From assembly GCA_018715025.1 (NCBI GenBank), contig DVMK01000122.1, forward strand, positions 1 to 7,249: a stretch of 7,249 nucleotides of DNA. The letters are read 5' to 3'. Origin of the DNA: Candidatus Caccousia avistercoris. Its GTDB lineage: Bacteria; Bacillota; Clostridia; Oscillospirales; Acutalibacteraceae. The notes under the pieces are model-generated. The model was not told where the DNA came from. It ran no database searches and was given only the letters and a program-made list of their open reading frames with translations. The translations under genes and the position numbers were made by a program. Shown here piece after piece: positions 1 to 5,536 of the stretch (the first letter of the stretch is position 1; the number at the start of each line of letters is the position of its first letter).

Positions 1-139
1 TCTGTTCTCCGGTCAATTCCCCTCGGACCCACTCCTCTGACAGGAACTTTGCATCCGCAGAAACTGGTACACCCTTGATCGCGTTGATCGCATCTGCGGT
101 TTTGAGGGCCGCAAGCCTTTTATGGAAATTCTCTCTCAT
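1..139 (-). CDS. VbhA-like small antitoxin-domain protein (partial, N-terminal 46 residues)
   Basis: The gene starts at the ATG complementary to 137-139 and runs off the left edge, so only about 46 residues are visible. A GGAGTG ribosome binding site lies about nine bases upstream. The visible protein begins MRENFHKRLAALKTADAINA, followed by KGVPVSADAKFLSEEWVRGE and LTGEQ. This matches my memory of the antitoxin VbhA domain: a helix ending in a Gly, a short turn, then a helix leading to a GEL/GEIT(G) stretch. VbhA proteins bind Fic-domain AMP-transferases and block them with an inhibitory helix carrying (S/T)xxxE(G/N). Here the position I align with the inhibitory Glu is Lys (AIKG), so Fic inhibition is doubtful. 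Short stand-alone VbhA-like proteins are common on Firmicutes mobile elements, and no Fic gene is visible upstream. Family assignment is from memory of sequence shape and is moderately sure; function is unknown. Confidence 0.6.
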   Translation of the reverse strand, partial: MRENFHKRLAALKTADAINAIKGVPVSADAKFLSEEWVRGELTGEQ

Positions 140-170
140 TGTTTGTTTCACTCCATATCGTGATAGCAGA

Positions 171-200
171 ACGGGACCGCCAGCGTATTGGCGGTCCCGT
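171..200. repeat. Perfect 12-bp inverted repeat between lysS and the VbhA-like gene
   Basis: The arms ACGGGACCGCCA (171-182) and TGGCGGTCCCGT (189-200) are perfectly complementary around a 6-base loop. On the plus strand the hairpin is followed by GTCTTTT, a modest T tract. On the minus strand, the direction of lysS, it is followed by TCTGCTATC, a poor tract. It could be a weak or bidirectional terminator that insulates the VbhA-like gene from lysS, or a structured site at an element end. It lies about 30 bases upstream of the VbhA-like start codon. Confidence 0.6.
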
Positions 201-225
201 GTCTTTTCATCCAAGGATTTTCATT

Positions 226-254
226 TGTAGTAAAATTGCTGTAACTGTAGTAAA
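226..254. repeat. Direct repeat TGTAGTAAA, two copies with 20-bp period
   Basis: TGTAGTAAA occurs at 226-234 and again at 246-254, two helical turns apart, in the AT-rich gap beyond the lysS stop. Repeated short sites on one face of the helix are typical of protein-binding arrays, for example integrase arm sites or a repressor. No protein can be assigned from the window. Confidence 0.5.
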
Positions 255-264
255 CCTGATTTCT

Positions 265-302
265 CACAAACCCAGGTTTCATGCGGGTTTGCGGACTGTC
301 CG
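265..302. repeat. Inverted repeats abutting the lysS stop codon
   Basis: Two dyads sit directly next to the lysS stop. CGGAC-T-GTCCG (292-302) is an 11-bp palindrome touching the TGA. CAAACCC (267-273) pairs with GGGTTTG (285-291) around an 11-base loop, and in the minus-strand RNA this stem extends to nine pairs using one G-U pair. Neither is followed by a good T run on the minus strand, so a normal lysS terminator is not apparent. An attachment-site core or a weak 3' end are both possible. Confidence 0.4.
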
Positions 303-1814
303 TCAGTCTAATGGCTTCATCGTCGGAAACAGGATGACGTCCCGGATGGTGTCGGAGTTGGTGAGCATCATGACGCAGCGGTCGATGCCCATGCCCATGC
401 CGCCGGTGGGGGGCATGGCGTACTCCAGGGCGGTGAGGAAGTCCTCGTCCAGCATCTCGGTCTCGTCGTCGCCCCGTTCCCGCTGTTCCAGCTGCTTCAG
501 GAAGCGTTCCCGCTGGTCCATGGGGTCGTTCAGCTCAGAGTAGGCGTTGGCCAGCTCGCTGCGGCAGACAAACAGCTCGAAGCGCTCGGTCAGGCGGGGA
601 TCCTGGGGGCTGCGCTTGGTGAGGGGAGAAACCTCCACCGGGTACATGGTGATGAAGGTGGGCTGCACCAGCTGCCCCTCCACCTTCTGGTCGAAGCACT
701 GGTACAGGGCGTTGCCCCAGGTCTTTTCCGCGGCGGCGGGCAGCTCTACGCCGATGGCCCGGGCGGCGGCCACCGCCTCCTCGTCGCCGGAAATGGCGGC
801 GAAGTCCACCCCGGCGTACTCCTTCACCGCCTCTGCCATGGTCATGCGGCGCCAGCCAGGGGTCAGGTTAATCTTCTCGCCCATCCACTCCAGCTCGTAG
901 GTGCCCAGCAGCTCCATGGCGGCGGAGGAGAGAATGCCCTCGGCCACGTCCATCATGTCGTGGAAATCCGCGTAGGCCTGGTACAGCTCTACGGTGGTGA
1001 ACTCCGGGTTGTGCTTGGGGTCCATGCCCTCGTTGCGGAAAATCCGGCCAATCTCATACACCCGCTCCAGGCCGCCCACAATGAGCCGCTTCAGGGGCAG
1101 CTCGGTGGCGATGCGCATGTACATGTCGATGTCCAGGGTGTTGTGGTGGGTGATGAAGGGCCGGGCCGCCGCGCCGCCTGCAATGGTGTTCAGCACGGGG
1201 GTTTCCACCTCCATGTAGCCCAGGTTGTCCAGGTAGGCCTGCATGTGGCGGATAAACCGGGAGCGGAGCTGGAAGGTGCGCTTCACCTCCGGATTCATAA
1301 TCAGGTCCAGGTAGCGCTGGCGGTACCGCAGGTCGGTGTCCTTCAGGCCGTGGAACTTTTCCGGCAGGGGCAGCAGGGACTTGCTCAGCAGGCGCAGCCC
1401 CTTGGCGTGAACCGAGATTTCGCCCCGGCGGGTGCGGAACACAAAGCCCTTCACCTCGGCGATGTCGCCCACGTCCCAGCATTCCTTCATTTCCCGGTAG
1501 GCTTCCTCGCCCACCTCGTCAATCTTCACATACACCTGCATGCGGCCCGTTTTGTCGTGAATGTCAAGGAAGCTGGCCTTGCCCATGTCCCGGCGGCTCA
1601 TGACCCGCCCGGCGATGCACACGTCCTTGTTTTCCAGCTCCTCAAACCGGGCGCGGATCTCCTCCGCGTGGGCGTCCTGCCCGCTGGTGGTAATGAGGAA
1701 GGGGTCGTGCCCGGCCTGCCGCAGGCGGGCCAGCTTGTCCCTCCGGATCTGCAGCAGCTCGCCCAGCTCCTGCGCGGGCTCCTGCTGCGGGGCTTCCCTC
1801 TTGTTCTCGCTCAT
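303..1814 (-). CDS. lysS: Lysyl-tRNA synthetase, class II (LysRS)
   Basis: A cytoplasmic enzyme of 503 residues that charges tRNA-Lys with lysine using ATP. All parts of a class II LysRS are present. A charged N-terminal helix precedes an anticodon-binding OB fold (about residues 60-145, with VCIAGRVMSRRDMGKASF). The catalytic domain then carries motif 1 (near METPVL-type residues 201-208), motif 2 (259-276, FRNEGMDPKHNPEF) and motif 3 (471-479, GGMGMGIDR). The C terminus, DVILFPTMKPLD, is of normal form and length, so the gene is intact. The start is supported by AAGGAG eight bases upstream (1823-1828). greA lies upstream on the same strand but with an intrinsic terminator between them. I found no convincing separate promoter in the 100 bases before lysS, so readthrough from greA is a possible source of transcription. 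The opposite-strand frames here are shadows of GC-rich coding. Confidence 0.97.
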   Translation of the reverse strand: MSENKREAPQQEPAQELGELLQIRRDKLARLRQAGHDPFLITTSGQDAHAEEIRARFEELENKDVCIAGRVMSRRDMGKASFLDIHDKTGRMQVYVKIDEVGEEAYREMKECWDVGDIAEVKGFVFRTRRGEISVHAKGLRLLSKSLLPLPEKFHGLKDTDLRYRQRYLDLIMNPEVKRTFQLRSRFIRHMQAYLDNLGYMEVETPVLNTIAGGAAARPFITHHNTLDIDMYMRIATELPLKRLIVGGLERVYEIGRIFRNEGMDPKHNPEFTTVELYQAYADFHDMMDVAEGILSSAAMELLGTYELEWMGEKINLTPGWRRMTMAEAVKEYAGVDFAAISGDEEAVAAARAIGVELPAAAEKTWGNALYQCFDQKVEGQLVQPTFITMYPVEVSPLTKRSPQDPRLTERFELFVCRSELANAYSELNDPMDQRERFLKQLEQRERGDDETEMLDEDFLTALEYAMPPTGGMGMGIDRCVMMLTNSDTIRDVILFPTMKPLD

Positions 1815-1832
1815 GGTTCAATCTCCTTGTCC

Positions 1833-1860
1833 CCGCCGGGGCCTTCGCCCGGCCCGGCGG
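1833..1860 (-). promoter_or_regulatory. GC-rich hairpin just upstream of the lysS ribosome binding site
   Basis: In the minus-strand RNA, CCGCCGGG (complement of 1853-1860) can pair with CCCGGCGG (complement of 1833-1840). An alternative inner pairing is GCCGGG/CCCGGC. The stem ends four bases before AAGGAG. There is no T run, so it is not a terminator. It could affect lysS mRNA stability or ribosome access; no known lysS regulator motif is recognised. Confidence 0.4.
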
Positions 1861-1913
1861 TTGATATTTATGGCTGCGGCGGCAAGGCACTGGAGCGGCC
1901 TTTGCCCGCCGAC

Positions 1914-1944
1914 AAAAAAGGAGCGGGGGAAAATTACCCGCTCC
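1914..1944 (-). terminator. Rho-independent terminator after greA
   Basis: On the minus strand, GGAGCGGG (complement of 1937-1944) pairs with CCCGCTCC (complement of 1920-1927) around a 9-base loop and is followed directly by TTTTTT (complement of 1914-1919). It begins 33 bases after the greA stop and lies about 100 bases before lysS. It should limit, and perhaps set the level of, greA-to-lysS readthrough. Confidence 0.88.
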
Positions 1945-1977
1945 ATTCCTTCCTGCCTGCTCTCCGCAGGGGCGCCG

Positions 1978-2466
1978 TTACTTGGAAATGGCCAGTACCT
2001 CGTACTCCATTACCCCGGCGGGAACCTCCACGTCGAACTTGTCGCCGATCCGCTTGTTCAGCAGGGCGCGTCCCACCGCGGACTCGTCGGAAATACACCC
2101 GGAAAGGGGATCCGCCTCGTTGGAGCCTACAATCTGGTACTCGTAGACGGTGCTTTTCCCGGTGCTCTTGTTGGTCACCCGGACCTCCGCCTTGGAGCCG
2201 ATATGGATATTTTCATTGCTCAGCTCGTCCTCGTCAATGACCTGGACGCGCTTCAGCATGACCTCAATGTCAGCAATGCGGGCTTCCATCATGGCCTGCT
2301 CGTTTTTCGCCTCGTCGTACTCGCTGTTTTCCGACAGGTCGCCGAAGGAAAGGGCTACCTTGATTTTTTCCGCAATTTCCTTCCGTTTTACGCTTTTGAG
2401 CTCTTCCAGCTCTTTTTCCATTTTTTCCAGGCCGGCCTGGGTTAAGATAATCGGCTTTTCCGCCAT
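1978..2466 (-). CDS. greA: Transcription elongation factor GreA
   Basis: GreA rescues backtracked RNA polymerase by entering the secondary channel and stimulating cleavage of the RNA 3' end. The 162-residue protein has the family's normal length and layout. An N-terminal antiparallel coiled coil spans about residues 8-76. Its tip carries the acidic GDLSENSEYDEAK motif, with D43 and E46 in the places of the two Mg-coordinating acids. A C-terminal FKBP-like domain ends in GVMEYEVLAISK. I chose the ATG at 2464-2466 because AGGTGG lies nine bases upstream and the protein then begins MAEKPIILTQ. The in-frame TTG at 2491-2493 would put that ribosome binding site inside the gene. A consensus promoter lies about 70-100 bases upstream and a terminator follows. 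greA next to lysS is a common Firmicutes order. Confidence 0.96.
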   Translation of the reverse strand: MAEKPIILTQAGLEKMEKELEELKSVKRKEIAEKIKVALSFGDLSENSEYDEAKNEQAMMEARIADIEVMLKRVQVIDEDELSNENIHIGSKAEVRVTNKSTGKSTVYEYQIVGSNEADPLSGCISDESAVGRALLNKRIGDKFDVEVPAGVMEYEVLAISK

Positions 2467-2533
2467 GTGCAAACGCCACCTTTGTCTTTTCAATTCACAT
2501 CCGGGCAGCCGTGCCCCCCAAGATATCCTTCTT

Positions 2534-2563
2534 ATTATACTGATTGCGCGCCCGGTTTGTCAA
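2534..2563 (-). promoter_or_regulatory. Consensus sigma-A-type promoter for greA
   Basis: On the minus strand, TTGACA (complement of 2558-2563) and TATAAT (complement of 2534-2539) are separated by 18 bases. Both hexamers match the consensus fully. The predicted start is near 2527, giving a leader of about 60 bases before the greA ATG. Confidence 0.88.
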
Positions 2564-2614
2564 CAGGCGGAGCCGGAGAATATTTTGCCGGAGTTTGGCG
2601 GAATTTGGGGATTT

Positions 2615-2872
2615 TCAGGCCTTCCCCGCGTGCCGGGGGGCCGCCAGCCTGCCCGCCGCCTGTTTCCCGGCGCGGAACAGCTTCCGCGCCAGGGGCAGGT
2701 GAGCGGCCGCCAGCAGGGCCAGCGCCGCCCAGCGGGAATCCGCCGCCCTTTTCCGCAGCCAGACCAGGCCGGCCAGCGCCGCGGCGGAGCACAGGCACAG
2801 CCGCAGAAGCTCCCGCTCCCGGGCGGTCATGCCGCGCAGGGCGCGGTGCAGAGAATCCAAAAGCTTGCGCAT
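2615..2872 (-). CDS. Small two-helix membrane protein, unrecognised
   Basis: An 85-residue protein that I do not recognise. The start is well supported: GGAGG lies eight bases before the ATG at 2870-2872. A basic amphipathic N terminus (about 1-21) precedes a hydrophobic segment (about 22-39, LLRLCLCSAAALAGLVWL). A short basic loop (RKRAADSR) leads to a second, weaker hydrophobic segment (about 48-61). The C-terminal tail is rich in Arg, Lys and Ala. By the positive-inside rule it may be a hairpin with both ends in the cytoplasm. It begins 34 bases after the AEC transporter stop on the same strand, with no terminator between, so the two are probably co-transcribed. No terminator is obvious before the greA promoter. 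It could be a small accessory protein of the transporter, but that rests only on position. Confidence 0.7.
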   Translation of the reverse strand: MRKLLDSLHRALRGMTARERELLRLCLCSAAALAGLVWLRKRAADSRWAALALLAAAHLPLARKLFRAGKQAAGRLAAPRHAGKA

Positions 2873-2906
2873 GACAGCAACCTCCTTTGCCGCCTGCCGG
2901 CGGCGG

Positions 2907-3848
2907 TCAAAGCAGCCCCAGCTGCTTGAAACAGAAAATCCACAAAAATACGGTCAGCACCGAGCAGGCCGAGCCCACCGCCACCAGCCCGGCGGCCAGG
3001 TCGCTGTCGCCGCCCATCTGCTGGGCCATGGTGAAGGAGGAAACGGCGGTGGGCGAGCAGAACAGGGCCGTCAGCACCGCCAGCTCCGGGCCGCGGAAGC
3101 CCAGGGCCGCGGCGGCGGGCAGGAACAGAAGGGGCACCAGCACCAGCCTGCCCGCCACCCCCAGCACCAGGGGCCGCACCGCCCCCTTCAGCCCCGGCAG
3201 GCTGCACGAGGCGCCCAGAACCACAAGGCCGAAGGGGGTGGCGACGCCGCCCACGTCCCCCACGAAATCCTGCAGAAGCGGGGGCAGCCGCAGGCCGGAA
3301 AACAGGGAGGCAAGCCCCAGCAGCGAGGCCAGGATGAGCGGGTTTGTCACAATGCCCCGGGCGATTTTTTTCCAGTCCGGCCGTCCGCCGCCCCGGTACA
3401 GCTCCAGCGCCGCCACAGAGGCCGCGTTGAAAATGGGCACCACAAAGGCCACCAGCAGCGCCGCCAGCCCCCCGGATTCCTCCCCGTACAGGGCCTGCGT
3501 CACCGGCAGCCCGAACAGGACAAAGTTGCTGCGGGCAATGCCCTGGATCAGAACGCCCCGCCGGTCGTTGCGCTTTTCCGCCAGGGGGATCAGAAGAAAG
3601 CACAGAAAGAACGACAGCAGCACGGCACCCACCGCGTAGGCGGCCAGCCCCGGCCGCAGCGTGCTGGAAAGCTGGCATTCCGTCAGGTTGTGAAACAGCA
3701 GCGCCGGCAGGAACACCCGGAAGCAGAGGGCGTTCATCTGGCGTACGGCCTCCCCGCCGCAAATCCCCCTGCGGCGGATCCACACGCCCAGCCCCATGAA
3801 CAGGCACAGGGGCAGCACCACCTGAAAAGAAAGAAGCAGGTTTTCCAT
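2907..3848 (-). CDS. AEC (auxin efflux carrier) family transporter
   Basis: A membrane transporter of 313 residues, the usual length for the bacterial AEC family, whose characterised members move organic anions such as malate or malonate. It is hydrophobic throughout with about ten membrane segments. It carries family landmarks: VVLPLCLFMGLGVWIRRRG at the N terminus, CFRVFLPALLFHNL (42-55), RSNFVLFGLP (106-115) with ALYGEE, TNPLILASLLGL (168-179) and the C-terminal MAQQMGGDSDLAAG (274-287). The start at 3846-3848 gives the expected first helix, although the ribosome binding site is poor: GGAG lies only one base before the ATG, with a G-run farther up. A promoter lies 32-60 bases upstream. It is divergent from the 5S rRNA gene and followed by the small membrane protein. 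The substrate cannot be told from sequence. Confidence 0.93.
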   Translation of the reverse strand: MENLLLSFQVVLPLCLFMGLGVWIRRRGICGGEAVRQMNALCFRVFLPALLFHNLTECQLSSTLRPGLAAYAVGAVLLSFFLCFLLIPLAEKRNDRRGVLIQGIARSNFVLFGLPVTQALYGEESGGLAALLVAFVVPIFNAASVAALELYRGGGRPDWKKIARGIVTNPLILASLLGLASLFSGLRLPPLLQDFVGDVGGVATPFGLVVLGASCSLPGLKGAVRPLVLGVAGRLVLVPLLFLPAAAALGFRGPELAVLTALFCSPTAVSSFTMAQQMGGDSDLAAGLVAVGSACSVLTVFLWIFCFKQLGLL

Positions 3849-3879
3849 TCTCCGCAGCCCCCAAACGCCGTTTTCTTTC

Positions 3880-3908
3880 AGTATACCGAAGAAGCCCGCA
3901 AATTACAA
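3880..3908 (-). promoter_or_regulatory. Putative promoter for the AEC transporter operon
   Basis: On the minus strand, TTGTAA (complement of 3903-3908) and TATACT (complement of 3880-3885) are separated by 17 bases, 31 bases before the transporter ATG. It matches four and five of six consensus bases. It is divergent from the 5S promoter, and the two share the AT-rich tract at about 3950-3975. Confidence 0.6.
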
Positions 3909-3949
3909 CGGGATTTTCCCCTTTGCCCCCTCCTTTTTCCGTCCTCCAA

Positions 3950-4008
3950 AAAAAATTTAAAATTTTTTTGAAAAAGGGCTTGCATTTTCCAGAACGGTGT
4001 GGTATTAT
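3950..4008 (+). promoter_or_regulatory. 5S rRNA promoter with UP-element-like A/T tract
   Basis: TTGCAT (3980-3985) and TATTAT (4003-4008) are 17 bases apart. The sequence at about 3950-3975, immediately upstream of the -35, is almost pure A and T in phased runs, as in the UP elements of strong rRNA promoters. The predicted start near 4015 gives a short leader before the mature 5S. Confidence 0.72.
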
Positions 4009-4045
4009 AAACACCGTCGCCAAGAGAGGCGGCAAGAAATGAATA

Positions 4046-4161
<116 letters not shown>

Positions 4162-4170
4162 ACTTAAAAG

Positions 4171-4199
4171 CAGCCACCCAATAGGGTGGTTGTTTTTTT
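4171..4199 (+). terminator. Rho-independent terminator of the 5S rRNA gene
   Basis: CAGCCACCC (4171-4179) pairs with GGGTGGTTG (4184-4192) around an AATA loop, with one G-U pair, and is followed by seven T residues (4193-4199). It starts nine bases after the 5S 3' end. Confidence 0.93.
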
Positions 4200-4242
4200 A
4201 TATTTTCCATCCTGAAATTTTTTCTTTCCAGGCGCCGGCCTC

Positions 4243-4270
4243 TTGTATTCCCGCAAAAATACGGTATAAT
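4243..4270 (+). promoter_or_regulatory. Putative promoter for the DAHP synthase gene
   Basis: A perfect TATAAT (4265-4270) is preceded, 16 bases upstream, by a weak TTGTAT (4243-4248). The start would be near 4277, leaving about 45 bases of AT-rich leader with no visible attenuator, T-box or leader peptide. Confidence 0.6.
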
Positions 4271-4322
4271 AAATTCATCGATTTAAAGCATAAAGTTATA
4301 AAAGCAGAAGGGAGATTCCTTT

Positions 4323-5336
4323 ATGATTATTCTAATGAAAAAAGGATGCAGCCAGCAGGACATAGACGGCATTGTCCGGCTGCTGAAAGAGCACGGGCTG
4401 GGGGCGAACCTGTCCACCGGTTCCCAGGCCACCATCATCGGCGTGCTGGGGGACAAGGCGAAGCTGGGGGATGTGAACCTGGAGCTGATGGACGGCGTGG
4501 AAAAATGCGTGCCCATCATGCGCTCGTACAAGCTGGCCAGCCGGGAGATGACCCCCGAGGGCCGTACCGTCACGGTAAACGGCGTGGTGTTCGGCGGGAA
4601 GAGGCTGGCCATGATCGCCGGCCCCTGCGCGGTGGAAAGCGAAGAGCAGGTCATGGCCGCCGCCCAGGGGGTGAAGGCCGCCGGGGGCCGCCTGCTGCGG
4701 GGCGGCGCCTACAAGCCCCGCACCTCGCCCTACGCCTTTCAGGGGATGGAGGACGAGGGCTACCGCATCCTGCGCCGGGTGGCCGACGCCCTTGACATGG
4801 GCGTGGTAAGCGAGATTGTCTCCCACGATCAGATTGACGTGGCCTGCAGGTATTGCGACATGCTGCAGATTGGCGCCCGGAATATGCAGAACTTCCGCCT
4901 TCTGCGGGAGGTGGGCCGCTCCCAAAAGCCGGTGCTGCTGAAGCGGGGCATTGCGTCTACCATTGAGGAATGGCTGGATGCGGCGGAATACATTATGAGC
5001 GAGGGCAATTATAATGTAGTGCTGTGCGAGCGGGGCATACGCACCTTTGAAACGGCCACCCGCAACACCCTGGACGTGTCGGCCGTGCCTGTGGTGCGGG
5101 AGCGCAGCTGCCTGCCGGTGATCATCGACCCTTCCCACGCGGCGGGGAAGGCCTCTTACGTGACGCCCCTGGCCCTGGCTGGGATTGCCGCCGGGGCCGA
5201 CGGCCTTATTGTGGAGGTTCACCCGGAGCCCCGGGTGGCCATGAGCGACGCCGCCCAGCAGCTGACCACGGCCTCGTACCAGGCGCTGGTGCGCCAGGTT
5301 TCCGCCGTGGCCGCCGCGGTCGGCCGGGAGGTGTGA
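4323..5336 (+). CDS. aroF: 3-deoxy-7-phosphoheptulonate (DAHP) synthase, type I-beta with N-terminal regulatory domain
   Basis: A cytoplasmic enzyme that condenses phosphoenolpyruvate and erythrose 4-phosphate to DAHP, the first step of the shikimate pathway to aromatic amino acids. The 337 residues match the Thermotoga-type enzyme in length. An N-terminal ferredoxin-like (ACT-like) domain (about 1-70) is followed by a TIM barrel. Visible motifs are AGPCAVES (99-106), RGGAYKPRTSPYAFQG (126-141), LQIGARNMQNF (181-191), LKRG (206-209), CERGIRTFE (235-243) and IIDPSHAAGK (267-276). The metal ligands expected in this family are all present: C102, H272, E298 and D309. In characterised relatives the N-terminal domain gives feedback inhibition by Tyr or Phe, so the same is likely here. 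GGGAG lies about eight bases before the ATG. No other shikimate gene is adjacent, and no convincing terminator follows. The paralog name (aroF rather than aroG) is conventional only. Confidence 0.95.
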   Translation: MIILMKKGCSQQDIDGIVRLLKEHGLGANLSTGSQATIIGVLGDKAKLGDVNLELMDGVEKCVPIMRSYKLASREMTPEGRTVTVNGVVFGGKRLAMIAGPCAVESEEQVMAAAQGVKAAGGRLLRGGAYKPRTSPYAFQGMEDEGYRILRRVADALDMGVVSEIVSHDQIDVACRYCDMLQIGARNMQNFRLLREVGRSQKPVLLKRGIASTIEEWLDAAEYIMSEGNYNVVLCERGIRTFETATRNTLDVSAVPVVRERSCLPVIIDPSHAAGKASYVTPLALAGIAAGADGLIVEVHPEPRVAMSDAAQQLTTASYQALVRQVSAVAAAVGREV

Positions 5337-5359
5337 GCCGGCTCCCGGAAAAAATCTAT

Positions 5360-5391
5360 TTGTAAACCTAAATATATAAATAAGTTGACAA
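5360..5391 (+). promoter_or_regulatory. BirA-type biotin operator upstream of bioY
   Basis: TTGTAAAC (5360-5367) and GTTGACAA (5384-5391) form an inverted repeat with 7 of 8 positions complementary and a 16-base spacer. This fits the Firmicutes BirA site, TTGTTAAC and its complement separated by about 15 bases. The right half-site contains the -35 hexamer, so BirA bound with biotinoyl-AMP would block RNA polymerase. The match is by eye against a remembered consensus. Confidence 0.78.
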
Positions 5392-5413
5392 TTTGAAAAA
5401 TCTCCGCTATGAT
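5385..5413 (+). promoter_or_regulatory. bioY promoter
   Basis: TTGACA (5385-5390) and TATGAT (5408-5413) are separated by 17 bases, a near-perfect sigma-A promoter. The -35 lies inside the right half of the BirA-type operator. The predicted start is near 5420, giving a leader of about 117 bases. Confidence 0.85.
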
Positions 5414-5536
5414 TGAGAGCAAGAACTCTCAGGCTTTAAGGGAAAAGAGGGGGAACGTCCCCGCCCAGGCGTCCGCCGGGGCGGCAGGGCCGGGCCTCTC
5501 CTCTGCCCCGCGGCCTGCCACAGCGGAGGTTTTTTT
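5414..5536 (+). promoter_or_regulatory. Structured GC-rich leader of bioY
   Basis: The leader holds two competing pairings. Pairing A: GGCAGG-G-CC (5483-5491) with GGCCTGCC (5512-5519), eight pairs with one bulged G. Pairing B: CCTCTGC (5500-5506) with GCGGAGG (5523-5529), seven pairs including one G-U. Strand B2 contains the bioY ribosome binding site and is followed by seven T residues, so pairing B resembles both a sequestor and a terminator. The 5' strand of B lies in the loop of A, so the two cannot form together as nested hairpins. Smaller dyads are GGGG/CCCC near 5450-5462 and TGAGAG/CTCTCA at 5414-5431, which straddles the likely start. No known riboswitch is recognised. Confidence 0.45.

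Noticed and set aside
960..2240. Long plus-strand reading frame (426 codons) opposite lysS and greA
   Set aside because: It lies antisense to two unmistakable genes, has a biased Val/Leu/His/Gln/Ala-rich composition with no domain, and is a product of high GC at third positions.
5324..5348. Hairpin CCGGGAG/CTCCCGG over the DAHP synthase stop codon as a terminator
   Set aside because: It is followed by A residues rather than T residues on the plus strand, has an 11-base loop, and its arm lies within the coding sequence.
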